A stretch of 64,000 bases of DNA, taken from assembly GCA_029721515.1 (NCBI GenBank), contig CM056553.1, positions 6,454,349 to 6,518,348 of the forward strand. The letters are read 5' to 3'. Positions 33,755 through 46,806 of the stretch are shown here, one piece after another (position 1 is the first letter of the stretch; every line of letters starts with the position of its first letter). Origin of the DNA: Synanceia verrucosa (taxonomy: Eukaryota; Chordata; Actinopteri; Perciformes; Synanceiidae). A program made the position numbers and the translations under genes. The notes beneath the pieces were generated by a model that made no database searches, was not told the origin of the DNA, and saw nothing but the letters and a program-made list of their open reading frames with translations.

Positions 33755-34107
33755 AGTTTCTGCAGTTGGTCGCTGATCGCGGTCTCCTGCAGCCTGTGAG
33801 TAATTTTGGGTCTTCTGGGAGATGTAGTCGGGATATAAAGAGTTTACATACACCACAGAGATTGAACCAGGAAGTGGAGACGATCGCAAAATAGACAGAT
33901 TCTGGACAAAAAGTGGTGATTTTGGTGAAAGTGGCCTCTACTTAATGGAACAAGGTAAAAACAAACTTTTTTTTATGATGAAATAGTCTCTTCTTTCATT
34001 TGAGCGATTCAGTGTTTTCAGAGACAGTGTACAAAATATGACTCAAAATGGACAAAAATGCTGACACAAGACACTTGTTTTATAAAACGGCTGGCAGTCA
34101 GATTTAA
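33755..34107 (-). mobile_element. TTAA MITE family P, copy P4
   Basis: Contains TCTTCTGGGAGATGTAGTC (33811-33829), CAGGAAGTGGAGACGATCG, GGACAAAAAGTGGTGATTTT and the ACGGCTGGCAGTCAG end. The left end is diverged. Confidence 0.65.
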
Positions 34108-35553
34108 AATGCAGCCCTGTCTCCTAAATAATAACGGTCCTATTAGGTTATTTTTAGGCGTAAAATTATACATTGCCCATTGCTCCCATCCATATTTTGC
34201 TTTTTTCTGTACCCATTTAATTAATTTTTATGCATCGATATCATGTAAATACATAGTCGGAAAATAGACACAACAAACTGAAAGTTTTGACTCAGATTTT
34301 TTCTTTTTTTTCTTTGGTACATTTCTAATCATAATCTGTATTGAGTGGAGGAGGAGGTGGACGGCTAGGTTTCACCCAAGAGACAGCTGCTGGCCTCATT
34401 GACTTATTTTAATTTATGTCCATACTTTAAATAAGATGACAAACACTCATTTTAAGACTGCATCATGTTCTGTTCCTAAACATGAATTGTTTTGTTTAAT
34501 TTGCATTGTTAAACATGTGTTGAACACTGTTTAAAACAACAGCCATAATCTAAGTGACAATAACTTTCCCTCAAAACTCTAATTGAGAAAACATTTTCCA
34601 TGTATGGGAACATATCTTTTTTATTCTATACTTGCCTGATAATCTTCTCTCCCATGAGCCTGCTATTATTCTATACATGCAATATACCATAGAAGTAAAC
34701 ATGCTGGCGAGAGGCCTCGCTGAAATTCAGTGACATTTGTCCTCCAGATCCTGTTGTTTCACGGAAGTTTGTTTGGGTAAAGGGTTTCCTCTGTCATTCG
34801 TTCCCTTTCCATTACATGACCCATGAATGATGCAGGAGCCACTGTGTTTGTTGCAAATACTCATTCATTTTTTATAGCAGCTTTATCTTGAAAACCCTCT
34901 CCTGTCCTGAACCACCCTGCTGGATCACGGTTGGATTTTCATCACCGGTGGATGAAGTGACCAGATGCATGAATTCATAAATTGTAGATGTGGTACTGAT
35001 GGACTCCCTTGTTTTCTCTGATGACATTTCCATACATGGCCCACTGTGCAAAATGTCATTTCAGCTGGCGAGCATCCCACCATCGCCTCTTATGGTAAAT
35101 ATGATGCGATAAGTGGCACAAAAAACAGACATTTTGTCCTAAATTTGCACTGTTTTGCATATCTTCTGCACTGAGCCCACATGGTTTATTTTGCCCCAGC
35201 CACACAGCAAACGCTTCTCAGTGGGAAGACAAATGCATGCGCATCACTAATTGGCCATGCGTGGTTATATGCTCTTAGGTGTCTGTTGAGTCAGCCTCAT
35301 TTGAAGCCACTTCCTGTAGATAAGTAGGTATTTACTGAATGACCAAAATATCACGAGATAAATGCCTTATATAACAGGTACTCTATTAGAAAGAGAGGGA
35401 AAAAAAAAGAAAAAGTTGATCTCAGACCTCAAGCTATTAGTCAAGGTATAATACAACCACACATCAACTTTTCATGGCTGTGGCTTATCGCAGAATAAAC
35501 ACTTTATTAAACTGAGGCGTTTAGACTGTGATGTAATTGAATTTTGACCTTAA
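34108..35553. other. Gene-poor stretch
   Basis: No coding or RNA gene was recognised. AT-rich, with short A runs near 35400. Confidence 0.4.
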
Positions 35554-36344
35554 AGGGTAAGTTTTGTTTTTTTACAAATTGGACCTCATTTCTGAGAAAA
35601 AAAAAATACTGCCATTTACTCACCCATTTCACTTTGGAGTCATTTGGAGTATTTCTGACGATCTTTGTTTTGGCAATATTCATTTAACAGGAGTGAATGG
35701 GGCACTGAAATTCAGCCAGCAAATGGCACAAACTTGACCATTTCTCAAGTAACAGACGTTTAATAAAATGGGCTACTATTATTCTCATTTGAGTACAGAG
35801 TAGTCAGTAACTTGAGAAAATTCTATCTGAAAACACACGTCTGTGGCGATGGACTTAACTTGATGATGTCGTCTCCGAGGGCCGTGCACATGCATTCACT
35901 AACCCAGTCGGCTTGTTTGTTTAGAAGTTGCTACTACTACGTTGACATTGAGATCGAACACCATCTTGACTTTGAGTATGATGGACGTCCTTATTGTTTT
36001 GAGCCTGAGTATACAGATGAGGAGATTTTTGAAAGGAGGGTGCAGGGGCAGGCAGAGGAACAGCGGGCTAGCAAACAACAACAAACAGTTTGGGACAACT
36101 CCAAACTCAAATGAGAATAGTAATAGTGTAGCCCATCTTATTAAACGTCTGTTATTTGAGAAATGGTCAACTTTATTATTTACCGGCTGCATTTCAGTGC
36201 CTCATTCACTCCTGTTAAATGGATATCATCAAATCCAAAGTCATCAGAAATACTCCGAATGACTCCAAAGTGAAATGGGTGAGTAAATGACAGTATTTTA
36301 TCCCAGAAATAAGGTCCAATTTGTAAACAAACAGCACTCCCCCT
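35554..36344. mobile_element. TTAA-flanked element with 240-bp inverted repeats, Kolobok-like
   Basis: TTAA at 35550-35553 and 36345-36348 flanks a 791-bp element starting AGGGTAAG and ending CACTCCCCCT. Arms 35554-35794 and 36105-36344 are inverted copies of each other across almost their whole length (for example ATTCTCATTTGAGT against ACTCAAATGAGAAT, and CACCCATTTCACTTTGGAGT against ACTCCAAAGTGAAATGGGTG). TTAA targets plus AGGG ends fit Kolobok-type transposons (inference). Confidence 0.8.
35812..36114 (+). CDS. Unrecognised 100-codon frame inside the inverted-repeat element
   Basis: The frame fills the 310-bp spacer between the arms and stops just inside the right arm. The second half is acidic: VDIEIEHHLDFEYDGRPYCF, then EPEYTDEEIF, then a basic, glutamine-rich end. 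The GRPYxFEPEYTDEE pattern recalls a short motif seen in fish transposon-linked or P2X7-C-like proteins, but I cannot name it with certainty. It may be a leftover exon of the parent element or a captured host exon. Translation is unproven. Confidence 0.35.
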   Translation: MRKFYLKTHVCGDGLNLMMSSPRAVHMHSLTQSACLFRSCYYYVDIEIEHHLDFEYDGRPYCFEPEYTDEEIFERRVQGQAEEQRASKQQQTVWDNSKLK

Positions 36345-38759
36345 TTAAGAATACACGTAGATGGTGGGATTGGGTGCACCAGGACCATTCAAAATCTCTC
36401 AAAATCAAAAAAAAGAGTCAGTCATGTTTATGCCAGTGTGTGTGATTGTGTCAGAGAGAGCACCGGTGTACGTGTGTGTGTCCCCGGCTGCAGTGATTTT
36501 CCCATCAGCCTCGAGGGGAGAGTCATCTCCTCGACTTTTCCTTACCTCCAGCTACTGGCAGAGTCCTCGCCCACGTAAATCTGCAGCTGTGCCAGGTGAG
36601 AGTGGCTAGCTCATTTAGCTAAATGTTTTACTTTTTTGTCTCCTCAGCTCGTAAAAAGGAGTTCAAAGGGAAGTTATCTCGTCCTTTTCTTACACCATGT
36701 CGCCTTCTCTCGATTCAATTCTCTACCCTTCCCTTTCTTCTCCTCTCTTTCTTTCCCTCCACATCTCAAGATTAATAATGCAGCATAACTGATCCTACAC
36801 CCCCCCTCCTTATTTTATCTCCGCCAGATAGTGCTCAGCCAGCACAAGCTAATTTTAGAGGATGACACTGCTGAGTGCTTGCGATAAGCAGCTCACAATG
36901 AGCGGGACATTATTTTCTTTCTCTCTCAGGTTCCGGTCCCTCTCAGGTGGAAATCACAGTAAACAGCGTGTCCCAGATCTGGTAGATTACAGAAATTGCA
37001 GAACACACTTTGCATCATTACCCAAAGTTTTGGGAGTTTGCATCTTTTACGTCTTATTTCCTTTCTACTTGTTTAAAGGTGCAGATGTAAAGGTGTTGTG
37101 TCTTTCTGTTGTGCTTTGTTGTTTGCTTTTCAAAGAACAGATTGTAAATTGGGTGGAAATGTTTGTTCTGAAATGAGATGGGAAAAAAAAACTGCCACAA
37201 CATCTGAGAAAATCATTGATATTGCAAATTCAATGCACATTATGCCCCTTTTCTGGGGATAACAAGTGCCCGAAGAGGCATATTTTCAGCAATTAACAAA
37301 GAGGTTGAGTCGATAACAGCAGGGGGCCCCAGATCCTTGCTTGGCACAGCAGCTCAACTGTTTAGCATTGCATGTTCAGAGCCCATGGTGCAAATGTTTA
37401 TCATAGCAAATGTATTATTAATTTCCAAGCCTTCAAAAATATTGACCTCAGTATTTGTCAAACCTAATCATGTTTATTTAATCCTGCCCATAGCGTGCAA
37501 ATCATGCTAAATCAGCTTTAATTACGCTGCTGTGGAGTTTGTCTGCAGCTGAGGTGGGAGAGATTAGATTCAAGGACAGGATTATTTTATTGCCATCAAT
37601 GAGTTTTCGTTGCCGCCTCCTCCGTCTGTGTATCGCAGTGCTGACATATGAGTGCATGTGCTTGCGTGATCTTATCTGACGAGGGAGATAATTGGAATTT
37701 ATAGGACGTAATAGATAACGTGGCCATGTGTCCAGCCAAACTGACAACAGCGGGAGCAGCAATATATATATCCTGTCATGGCTGTTCATTTTCCATGTGT
37801 GGTTTAAATGGGAAACCAGAGTCTGGGTGATACAATGTAATCCGACACAGACTTACTTCTACTTTTTCGTGCTTTGTACTGTATGTGGTACTTGTTCATA
37901 ACCTGGGGTTTTTATAGGATGCAGCAGCACATTAGCTTTTCTGAAGTATTCTAGGGTCTCAGAGGACGTTTTAGCAGCTGTTATCTATTAACGTCTCCAG
38001 TTTGTGCTTCTTCTTCCACATCCTCGGCCACTGTGCTGATTACAGTGGACAAAATGTTCAATTATTCTAAGCAGCACTTTAGAACGAAGTGGCAAAATAA
38101 TGGAGAATTTTGCAATTAAATAAGTTAATGTAAATGGAATAGCTGTAAAAAATAAAATCTAAAAACGTATAACTCTTGGTGAACTTTGACATGTAAATTT
38201 CCAGCATAGAGAAAAGGCAAAGTGTCTCGACGGCACTTCCTTTTGAAGGGATGGAGACCCCAAAAGGCTTATCAGCCATGTGTCAGAGTATAGTTTAACT
38301 CAGCATTAGCTCACTCGGAGTCTTTTTAGCCTCTTCAGTTAACTTTTTGAAATGAAATGTGTCTCCAGAGAACAAAAGGCCCCAGGGGAAATAAATTGGA
38401 AAAAAATATCAACAAACTGTGACAGGCCCTTTTGTGACAAGACCTTATGTCGTTCCTGCTTGTTAGCATATTAGCTGTTAGCTCGCCAGCTACAGTAGTT
38501 CACCAATTAGCCCTGCAAGTCAAAAATTAAGATTCCCAATTGGCCCATACATATGTTGGTTATTTCTTGCAGCTGCAGCTGTTAAAATAACATTTATAGA
38601 ATACTTGTGACCATAAAATTTGTATTTGCACAAATATTTTAATCCATTTTTAAAATTGAGTCTATCACGTAGTGCAATATTTTCACTCTTTTGCCCTGTC
38701 CTCCCACATAGAGGATGTGGTCATATTCCACAAGACAAAAAGTTCAATGCTACTTTTAA
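36345..38759. other. Gene-poor stretch
   Basis: No known coding segment. The 37420-37760 block (AATCAGCTTTAATTACGCTG and nearby) has the complexity expected of conserved non-coding DNA, but conservation cannot be judged from one sequence. Confidence 0.4.
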
Positions 38760-39060
38760 TAGGCGTGTCCCGATACAACTTTTTTCATTTCCGATACAAT
38801 ATTGCAGCCTTGAGTATTGGCCAATAATGATATTGATCCGATAAAATATCAGCATGAATCATACAGACTTTTATGGCTCATTTTTCATATCAAATGTTAG
38901 AAAAGACCTTTATCGAGTGTTATTACTCAAACGGAGAACAATAGTCAGCAACAGTAGAAACTATGAGGAAAAACTGACCAATGGGTTACATTGATTTTAA
39001 ACATGAGAATATTCTCCAGTTGAATAAAATAAAAAAAAAAAAAATGAGAGGACCCTGAAA
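38760..39060 (+). mobile_element. hAT-like element, family S, copy 2
   Basis: Starts TAGGCGTGTCCCGATACAAC, a hAT-type end. It is homologous to the copy at 32154-32640. A matching right terminus was not found, so the right boundary is approximate. Confidence 0.5.
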
Positions 39061-39249
39061 AATAACCTCAGTAAATCCATTATAATTTTCTTGTGAAAAT
39101 CCTCATGTTGTTTTTATGTGAATCCTGATGAGGTTGGTCATACCATCACCAAGGACTCTTGAAATAAACCAAGTGCAGTATATTTTACCCAGCACATGTC
39201 ACTTAAATTTATTGTAATTTCAATACACTGCATATTGTCTTTTATATTG

Positions 39250-39509
39250 CACTACTTTGGGGCTTCTGGGAGATGTAGTCAGAGCATAAAGAGACGGCAT
39301 ATGTCACAGAGATCAAAGCAGGAAGTGGAGACGATCGAGATTAGAGAGCAAAACAGAATCTGGACAAAAAGTGGGGTTTTTGGTTGGAGAGGCCTCTACC
39401 TCTGATAAAACAAGAACAGGACAAAATATTCAGTGGGTCTTGAAATATGACTCAAAATGGGTAAAAACACTGGAAAAAGGCACGTTCTGTTTGATAAAAA
39501 CAGAGTTAA
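39250..39509 (-). mobile_element. TTAA MITE family P, copy P5
   Basis: Contains GGGGCTTCTGGGAGATGTAG (39259-39278), AGGAAGTGGAGACGATCGAG, GGACAAAAAGTGG and an end reading CAGAGTTAA. An internal part is shortened compared with P3. Confidence 0.65.
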
Positions 39510-41583
39510 CACATGCCAAAATTAAATCCCTCTTTGATAATCAAATAAGTGCAAAACAAAATGCAACAGCATGATATTAATAAATAATAGTAAGTACAGC
39601 ATATGCCTACTTGTGATGACAGACAGACCTCCTGTAGGACGTCAGCCCTCTTTGAGCCACATCCCTGCTAATGTGCAGGCAGGGAAGGAGGCGGTCTACT
39701 TGCTGTGATGAACAGCAGACTGTTCAGTGTGGAGACGCTCATCACGTAGTCCGGACATGGTATCATCTCTGCTGTCACACAAGCATGAGCCTATATTTCA
39801 GATTGTATTGTTGTTTGTACTATAGACTGTTCTCAAGTTGCAGCACTTACATATATGAAATATATTGTAGAGTATTTAGATTTTAGGTTTTTGACATGGG
39901 CTATTCAGTACCTTTGTCTCCACTGAGAATGAAAATGATTCAGCAGAGGCTTTGACAGACTGGGGAGAATCCCCCTGGTCAGTATTCTTCATGTAAGCTG
40001 TATAAATTTCATTTGAGGAGCTCAGAGTCGAGGTACCCTTTCAGAAACATGTGAGTAAAGCACATCTTTATCCTTTAAACCATGAGATGTATTATTACTG
40101 TAGTGTTAGAAATAATAATCTCTGTCGCTGCAAAAGGTTAGAAGAATGTATGCAGAGATTCTTGTCATATTCAGATGAATGTTTGACAAATGAGTTTCCC
40201 TTGAAGACATACGATACATTATTAGCATTTTATTATAACTAATGATGTGGGTGATCAGGATTATGTAGAGCAGATAAATCATTTCCCTTCCTTTCATTTA
40301 GAGAATGACAATGCTCTCAGGCTTTTTACCGGGCATTAGACCTGGGTCACACATAATTTCGTCCAGTCGATTTTTAAAGGGACCTTTTCACAATCCTTAA
40401 CGATTGATCGTGTCGGGAAATTTCATCACTTTTTTCTCAGCGGAGCTTCAGTTTAACTCTCAGCTGAAATCACCAAAGCAATCTGCAACAGCCATAACCA
40501 AAATGCATTTATATATGAGCTTAATTACCTCTACAGTGATGGGCAACCATGATCGAAATCCTCCATCCTGCATCTTTATTGCATTAATACTATAGTGGTA
40601 GCCATGGTAGAGGTCTCAGCTGCTTCATCTATATTGTATTTACACTGCAGTGATAAGCCCCCCTCCAACTCCTATACTGCATTAATTCTGTAATGATAGC
40701 AAAGCTAAAGGTCTTCCCATAATGCATCTGTCTTACATTAGCCTTGCAGAAGCAGTTGCAGCCTATTCTCTTAAAAATGTGATTAAGTGGAGTTGAAAAC
40801 TTGCAGTATATTGCGACAGTGACCTCATATTTCAAACAAGCGGGTGTCTCGCTGTTCCTTTTGCTGCCTGACGGCTGAAAAGCAGGTGCGTTTGAATTTT
40901 TTTGGACTGTTTATTTTGAGGGTAACACTGTAAAAGTGGTGCTGTGGTGTGGAGTGAAAAATGGTTTGTGTGACAGAGAGGACCTTGGCCAGTTTTATAA
41001 GGCTGGTTCTGAGACAGACTAATAAACATATAATGCTAGTGAGAGACACAGTGTGAATACACGGACCACTCTATCACTCTTAGCTCTCGGAAGTGTCTGC
41101 TATCCAGGCTGTTACGGCTTTATCCTGGGAGTTGTCAATGCAGGACTAATGTCCTCTAAAAACTGAGAGACAGTTCGGGGTAAGAGTTGTATGCTGCAGA
41201 GGCACAGGACAGCTTCTGTTCAGGGATTTCAATCTGCATTCAAGACTCTGCTTTCCTTCCTCAGCCACTTCCTTCTGTCCTGCGGCAACCAAGAGACAGA
41301 GGAAGCGCACTGACTGACTTAATTGAAAAGGAGGGGGGGAACGTAATTTGTTTAATTAGCATTTGCTGAAGTGTTTCTTTTCCAAAATGTTTGTCGCTTG
41401 GTATTCACTGATCAGAACAACACTAATGCTGTTCCTTGAATTGTCTCTCTTCTGGAAGCACACACTGGCCACTTTTTTTTTTTCTTGCAAGATGTTCTTG
41501 ACGATATTTCTTAATATGAAAAAATGAAACCACTCCCAATTATCTGCAGTGAGCCTGCATATTATGTACTTATATATATATAT

Positions 41584-41638
<55 letters not shown>

Positions 41639-42463
41639 TGACTGCAAGACTGCGAGCTGTTGACATACTCTGAGTCCTTTGAGTTCTTAAAAACCTGAGG
41701 ACAACCCACTGCTTAATTTCAAGTGTCCATGGTCAATAAAAACTAAACAGTACCTCTGTTTCATTGTTTCATCTTCGCTCATAGCAGCTGCACAGTAACT
41801 ACTGTATGTGCCGTGCAGCTTTAATGCATGACTTAAACCTAAATATGTACTTTATGTTGGTTTAAGACATTTATGAGGGTCTGTTTTCCCTGTTTAATAT
41901 GTACCCACCTGTGTGTTGTTCATCTGCAACCTGTTTTATAATTTACTTTTTTAATATACCATTAGCGGTTGTGCAGCCAAGAAAGAGACATACAGAGAGC
42001 GTGTGACATCAACAGTACTGTTATAGTAGTGAGCACAGCAGTTCAGTGTAACCACAGTTAATAAGTACTATAACTCCCAGGGCCAACTTCCTGTCTTGAT
42101 TGTCACCTGCAGATTAAAATGAAGGGGGCTGCTCTCTTAAGGTGGGCTGATCTTTAAGGTGGACTAGCTGTTCTCTTTTTATTGACAACCACCTACCCCC
42201 CATGTGAGGAAGACATTTCCCATAAAGCCGGTAATGACTGGTCCATCTTGTTCATTTATATTGCACAGCACTGATTATAGTTTTTGCATCTGGTCTCTTA
42301 CATTTTTATTTATTTATTTATTTATTTTTACATTTTTTCACTGTTACACTTGTCTTATATTATTTTACTGCTGTTCTGACATTACCCAGAGAGATGTGTG
42401 ATGTTTGTTTTGGGGTTTCACACATGGCTTGAGAGAACAGTAGGAAATTATATTTATGTTTTG
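39510..42463. other. Gene-poor stretch
   Basis: No coding or RNA gene was recognised. It contains the AT tract at 41571-41635. Confidence 0.4.
41571..41635. repeat. AT dinucleotide microsatellite
   Basis: TA repeats interrupted once by TATAGACTATA. The tract is self-complementary and can form a hairpin. Confidence 0.9.
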
Positions 42464-42760
42464 AAGGAGACATATCATGAAAAACTCACCTTATCAGTGC
42501 TTGTGCGCTTACATTTGAGTACCTTATCAATTCACAAACTGTGAAATAAGCCATTTTTTTGTGAATACGGTTAATTCAACAAATCATTCAGTTTGGGCTT
42601 CCTGTGTCACATTGAGGCTGATTAGAGTATATCACCCACAGATTTAGACCTACTTTTGCAAAGGTGCAACATACTTTTTATGTAGCTTTTTTCAAGAGGG
42701 TGTCTTAAAGAAACAGGAGCTAAAACGAAGAGGGACAGTACATGTATGTTTAAACAGCCA
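42464..42760 (+). repeat. Dispersed repeat family R, copy 1
   Basis: It shares an ordered series of blocks with 53235-53520: GAAAAACT, TCAGTGCTTG, GTGTGAAATAAG/CTGTGAAATAAG, TTAGARTATATCACCC, TTTGCAAA and TGC, and a late CTTAAAG. The orientation is the same. It is probably a MITE, but no clear ends were defined. Confidence 0.5.
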
Positions 42761-44348
42761 TTAAAGATTTTGCTTATCTTTTTGGACTGAAAGCAGTGTC
42801 TGGTAGCAGTGATGGATGGAAAAGGTCATGCATATGATGGACAGCCTCCTGTGCAGGGCTCTGCAGCTGGCTGAACAGGCCTAAGCCTCAGAGCAGAGCC
42901 ACACAGCGGTCGAAACAAAGATGCCCTGTACCTGAACTCAAATAGGTTTTTATTTATTCATTTTCTCACAACAGAGTGGTTGTAATATGTTCTTTGCAAG
43001 GCAGTGATTCACATGTGTAAATCTAAATAAACCTATCCTGAGAAGTCTTCACCATCCTAATTGTGTTTGATAAAATGCCGCCTTAGCCGATGATTTTGAT
43101 GAAGCACAGCGAGTCTTTGATTGAACGATAAGTTGAAAATGTTGACTGCTCATTTGTTCTGCTGACAGTGGTTTAATAACACCCTAAAGCCATTCATTTG
43201 TGTTATTCTGAATATATCACTCATATCAAAGAGGTCAGAAGAACAAAAGAGGAACTCAGCAGGCTCAATGGTGCGCGTTAGATATCATCACCCTCGTCCA
43301 ATCACGTTTTCCTTTTGGCTGGACGAACACCTGTTGGTCCCTGTGATCACGTTTCACGTCTGCAGTCGCCATTAAAAGATTTTACGGTGCAGATTCATCA
43401 GTAAGCCTTTTACAACTCGATAAAGCATTACGTCTGACTGCCCAACAATCAAAAACTGCAGACACCGTGGGTTTTCCACGATTGATGTGGAAAATCATTG
43501 CTTGTAGGGTTAAAGAGTACTGCCATTTCATCATGGTGACACCAAGAGACAAATTCCACAGGGGCCAATTTAATTGACCTCGTCAGGTCTCTGAAGCGCT
43601 GAGGTGGGTGTTTTAATCATTTGGTCCGTACGCTATGGTCCTGTAAACAACTGTGTGACGCAGAGTTGAATGTCAAGTTGACGTCAGTGAAGGGATCAAC
43701 CAGAATATTTCCTCATTATATGCTTGTTTGTCTAATAGGGAAATGAAATGCATGAATGTTAAAGCTAAATAAGCTGTATGGTATGTTTAGAAACAGCAAA
43801 TTGTTCAAACACACATCCAATCCATAAAATTATGCTAATTCAAAGGCATGAGTGTACAGTTTTACTACATGAAAAGAAGACAGCAATAATAGTCTCCCTC
43901 TCAGCCGTTGATGATCAACCCTTACCCCCAATGTCCCAAATGGTCTATCATCATACAAGACAAGCTATTTAATAATGCCACTGACAAAACAATTTTCTGT
44001 TCTCAAGCTGGGCCTGTTGTTAGAAGCTGATGCAATCAATCTTTCCCCTTTCTATTTATTTGTAACAGCATGTCTCAGTCTTAGTTAGTGGAAAGTTAAT
44101 GGAAATGTTTTCCTGTTTGGTGTCCAGCAGTGTATTCCGTCTTATTTTTGCATGATTATTTGAAACACTTTAATCACGTTATCCTTGGCTAACATATATG
44201 ATGTATGTAATTTTTAAAAATCATATCTTATATCTCCCTCCTTTCTCATGTGCTCAAAATCTCAGAAGAAACAGTAATGCAGGAGGGGTTTCTCACCATA
44301 AATTGGACTCAACATGTGTCAACCAAGGTCAACCACCGAAGACTCACC
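42761..44348. other. Gene-poor stretch
   Basis: Nothing recognised beyond AT-rich unique-looking sequence. Short frames are uninformative. Confidence 0.4.
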
Positions 44349-44460
44349 GTTAACTCTTTGACTGCCATTGACATATTTATTAACATTTAAAACCCTTATA
44401 TGTCATTGACCCTCGTACGTCATTTAAAACCCAATGCTTGAGTGCCAGTGACACTACTCA
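44349..44460 (+). mobile_element. Fragment of TTAA MITE family P
   Basis: Starts GTTAACTCTTTGACTGCCAT and ends at another TGCTTGAGTGCCAGTGACA. Both are family P end-like, but the middle is missing. Confidence 0.45.
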
Positions 44461-44520
44461 CAAAAAGTTAGGGGTATTTGACTTTCGGATGAAATTTATG
44501 GAAAATGTAAAAGGTACATG
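44456..44520 (+). mobile_element. Tc1-like terminal fragment
   Basis: ACTCACAAAAAGTTAGGGGT followed by ATTTGACTTTCGGATGAAAT resembles a fish Tc1/mariner terminus. No transposase is present. Confidence 0.4.
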
Positions 44521-44613
44521 CTATGATAGTAGTGACTATTATCCACAAATTTGTCGGCAAAAAATTTTATCATTGATTTTTCTTGACTACATTGACTAAT
44601 CGTTGCACCCTTA
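44521..44613 (+). repeat. hAT-like terminal fragment
   Basis: The end TTGACTAATCGTTGCACCCTT resembles the hAT right terminus also seen at 27195. No left end is visible. Confidence 0.4.
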
Positions 44614-44976
44614 TTAACTCACTGAGTGCCAGCCGTTTTATAAAACAGAAAAAGTGCCTTGTGCCACCGTTTTTCCCATTTTTAGTCATATTTCAAGACC
44701 CACAGAATAAAAGTCCACTTTGACCAAAATCACCACTTTGTGTCCAGATTCTGTTTTGCTCTCTAATCTCAATCGTCTCCACTTCCTACTTGGACCTCTG
44801 TGGTGTATACCATCTCTTTATGTCCCGACTACAAATCCCAGAAGCCCCTTTATTGCTCACAGGCTGTGCCAGAGCGCCCTCTTGTGCCTGCTGCCAAAAA
44901 AATCACTTTGACGTCAAAATAAGACAATGACACTCAAGCGTTGGCATACAAACACATCAATGGCACTCAAAGTGTT
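44614..44976 (+). mobile_element. TTAA MITE family P, copy P6
   Basis: Begins TTAACTCACTGAGTGCCAGC and ends TGGCACTCAAAGTGTT. It contains ACTACAAATCCCAGAAGCC at 44828-44846 and CTCTTGTGCCTGCTGCC. It is nearly full length, with a decayed right TTAA. Confidence 0.75.
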
Positions 44977-45101
44977 CATGGTTTTTATTATGCCTTTAGT
45001 ATTTAGTCGTTGGCTTCTGTTGGGGTCAGAGATATTGTGTACATCCAACAGGCCATTTTCACAGTGACCATTTAGAAATTGCAGGTTAAACAAATGCGTA
45101 C

Positions 45102-45155
<54 letters not shown>
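45102..45155. repeat. GT/TA compound microsatellite
   Basis: A GT repeat passes directly into a TA repeat, followed shortly by a long T run. Confidence 0.9.
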
Positions 45156-45158
<3 letters not shown>

Positions 45159-46759
45159 AGAGGGGGTTGAATTTTTTTTTTTTTTTTTTTTCCTGGAAAG
45201 CAGCATTAAACCATGCAGGTAGTGATTGCTAATAGCAACTGAATGTTCAATTGAAATCAATTGTTTTTTTTTTTTAAATGTTAGCTTTGTGCTGGTACAT
45301 CAACTGTAGATTATTGAACATTATGTATTTGCGTGAATCTTTCCATCTCTGTGTATACACCGTAGAGCCTCTTTATCAACACAATATGGCATAACAAGGG
45401 TGCACATTGAAATGCTGTGCATTAATTATTATCTTATTAAAGGAAGGTGCTTTCCAGATCACGGAGGTCTCCCAGGTTTTACTAATTACACCTGGTGTGT
45501 GTGTGTGTGACCTGATTTTAATGTGTGGTATTTCTTTGAATAAATAACTGTGTGACTCGCATGCCCTAGGAAAAACCTGGTAATCTTCCCTTACATTTGT
45601 AGGGAAAAGACTCTGACACTAGTGTGAGATTAGCTCTGCACACTCCTCAGTGTGTGAGTGTGCAAATTACATCCCAACAGTTTGGTCCAGTAACTGGCCT
45701 TACGTTTTTTGTTTTTTTTTTTCCTTTTGAAAAAGTCAGCGATCTGTGAGGTGGCGCAGACTCAGTTGTTTTTAGTCTGTGTAGTCTGTGCTGCCTCGTG
45801 TCAAGAATTATCATGAATTGAACGTTGTATCTCTGATAGCCAGCCTGAGTGATCTGACGCTGCCTGCGCTGGAAGAAAATAAAATCACCTCACGCCGCTT
45901 GTGGAATTTTTCACTTGTTTTAGGGAAATAAGATTTGCAAGGATCATTACTCAGAAATGTCTTGTTAAGATGGATATTGTTTGCAATAAGGTGCTGCCAG
46001 GGCCATCACCTGTAATGTAATAGGGAACAGTGCTGTGATGGACTGCGATAAGGGCAGCTACTGACGTTCACCTTGAGATAAGGGTCACACTCCTGCCTCA
46101 TAATCCATAAAGGAGCCATAATAGCCTCTCCTTCTTCCAGACACGACCCTTTCACACCAAAGTAGAACAATACTGTCTGTCAGTACAGAACTTTTATACT
46201 CTCACAACCTAATTGAGCACGTGCTGGGATGTAGGACAACACATGCACTGAAGAGAGGCATGAAAACCCTTCGTGCACATTAGCATTCAATATCACTGCC
46301 TCAAAAAAGTGTTCACACTCGCTTGATATAGTTTCTGTCTCTGTCGAAAAAGAATTGATGTGTTAAATGGGATATGGAAATGCCTTCAGTGAAGAACGTC
46401 TGAGGTCGCGAACATTATCTGACATGACTGATCGGCTGTTTCTGTCTGTGTCTGGATATTTCCAAACACGTACATGCTGTTTTCATAATCGGTTGAGAAA
46501 GTTTTAAAGAAATTACAAATGTCTGCTTCCTGCTTCTAAAATGTAAATATTTTCTCTCGTTTTCTTACTCATATGATGGCAAATTGAATACGTTTTGAGC
46601 AGTGGTGTAGTCTGGTTTATTCTAGTGGGTATACTCAGACCCCATGTGTGCAGGGATTTTAGCTCCATGAAAAGAAATGTTACTGGTCCCCACTCAGTGG
46701 AAAATATTCATACTGTTTTACATAAAACTATGCATTTTAGTGATATTTTACTATGTTTT

Positions 46760-46762
<3 letters not shown>

Positions 46763-46802
<40 letters not shown>
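46763..46802. repeat. TA microsatellite
   Basis: About 20 TA units in AT-rich DNA. Confidence 0.9.

Positions 46803-46806
<4 letters not shown>

Noticed and set aside
37420..37760. Calling TAATTA-rich complex blocks conserved enhancers
   Set aside because: Conservation cannot be judged from a single sequence, so no feature is claimed.
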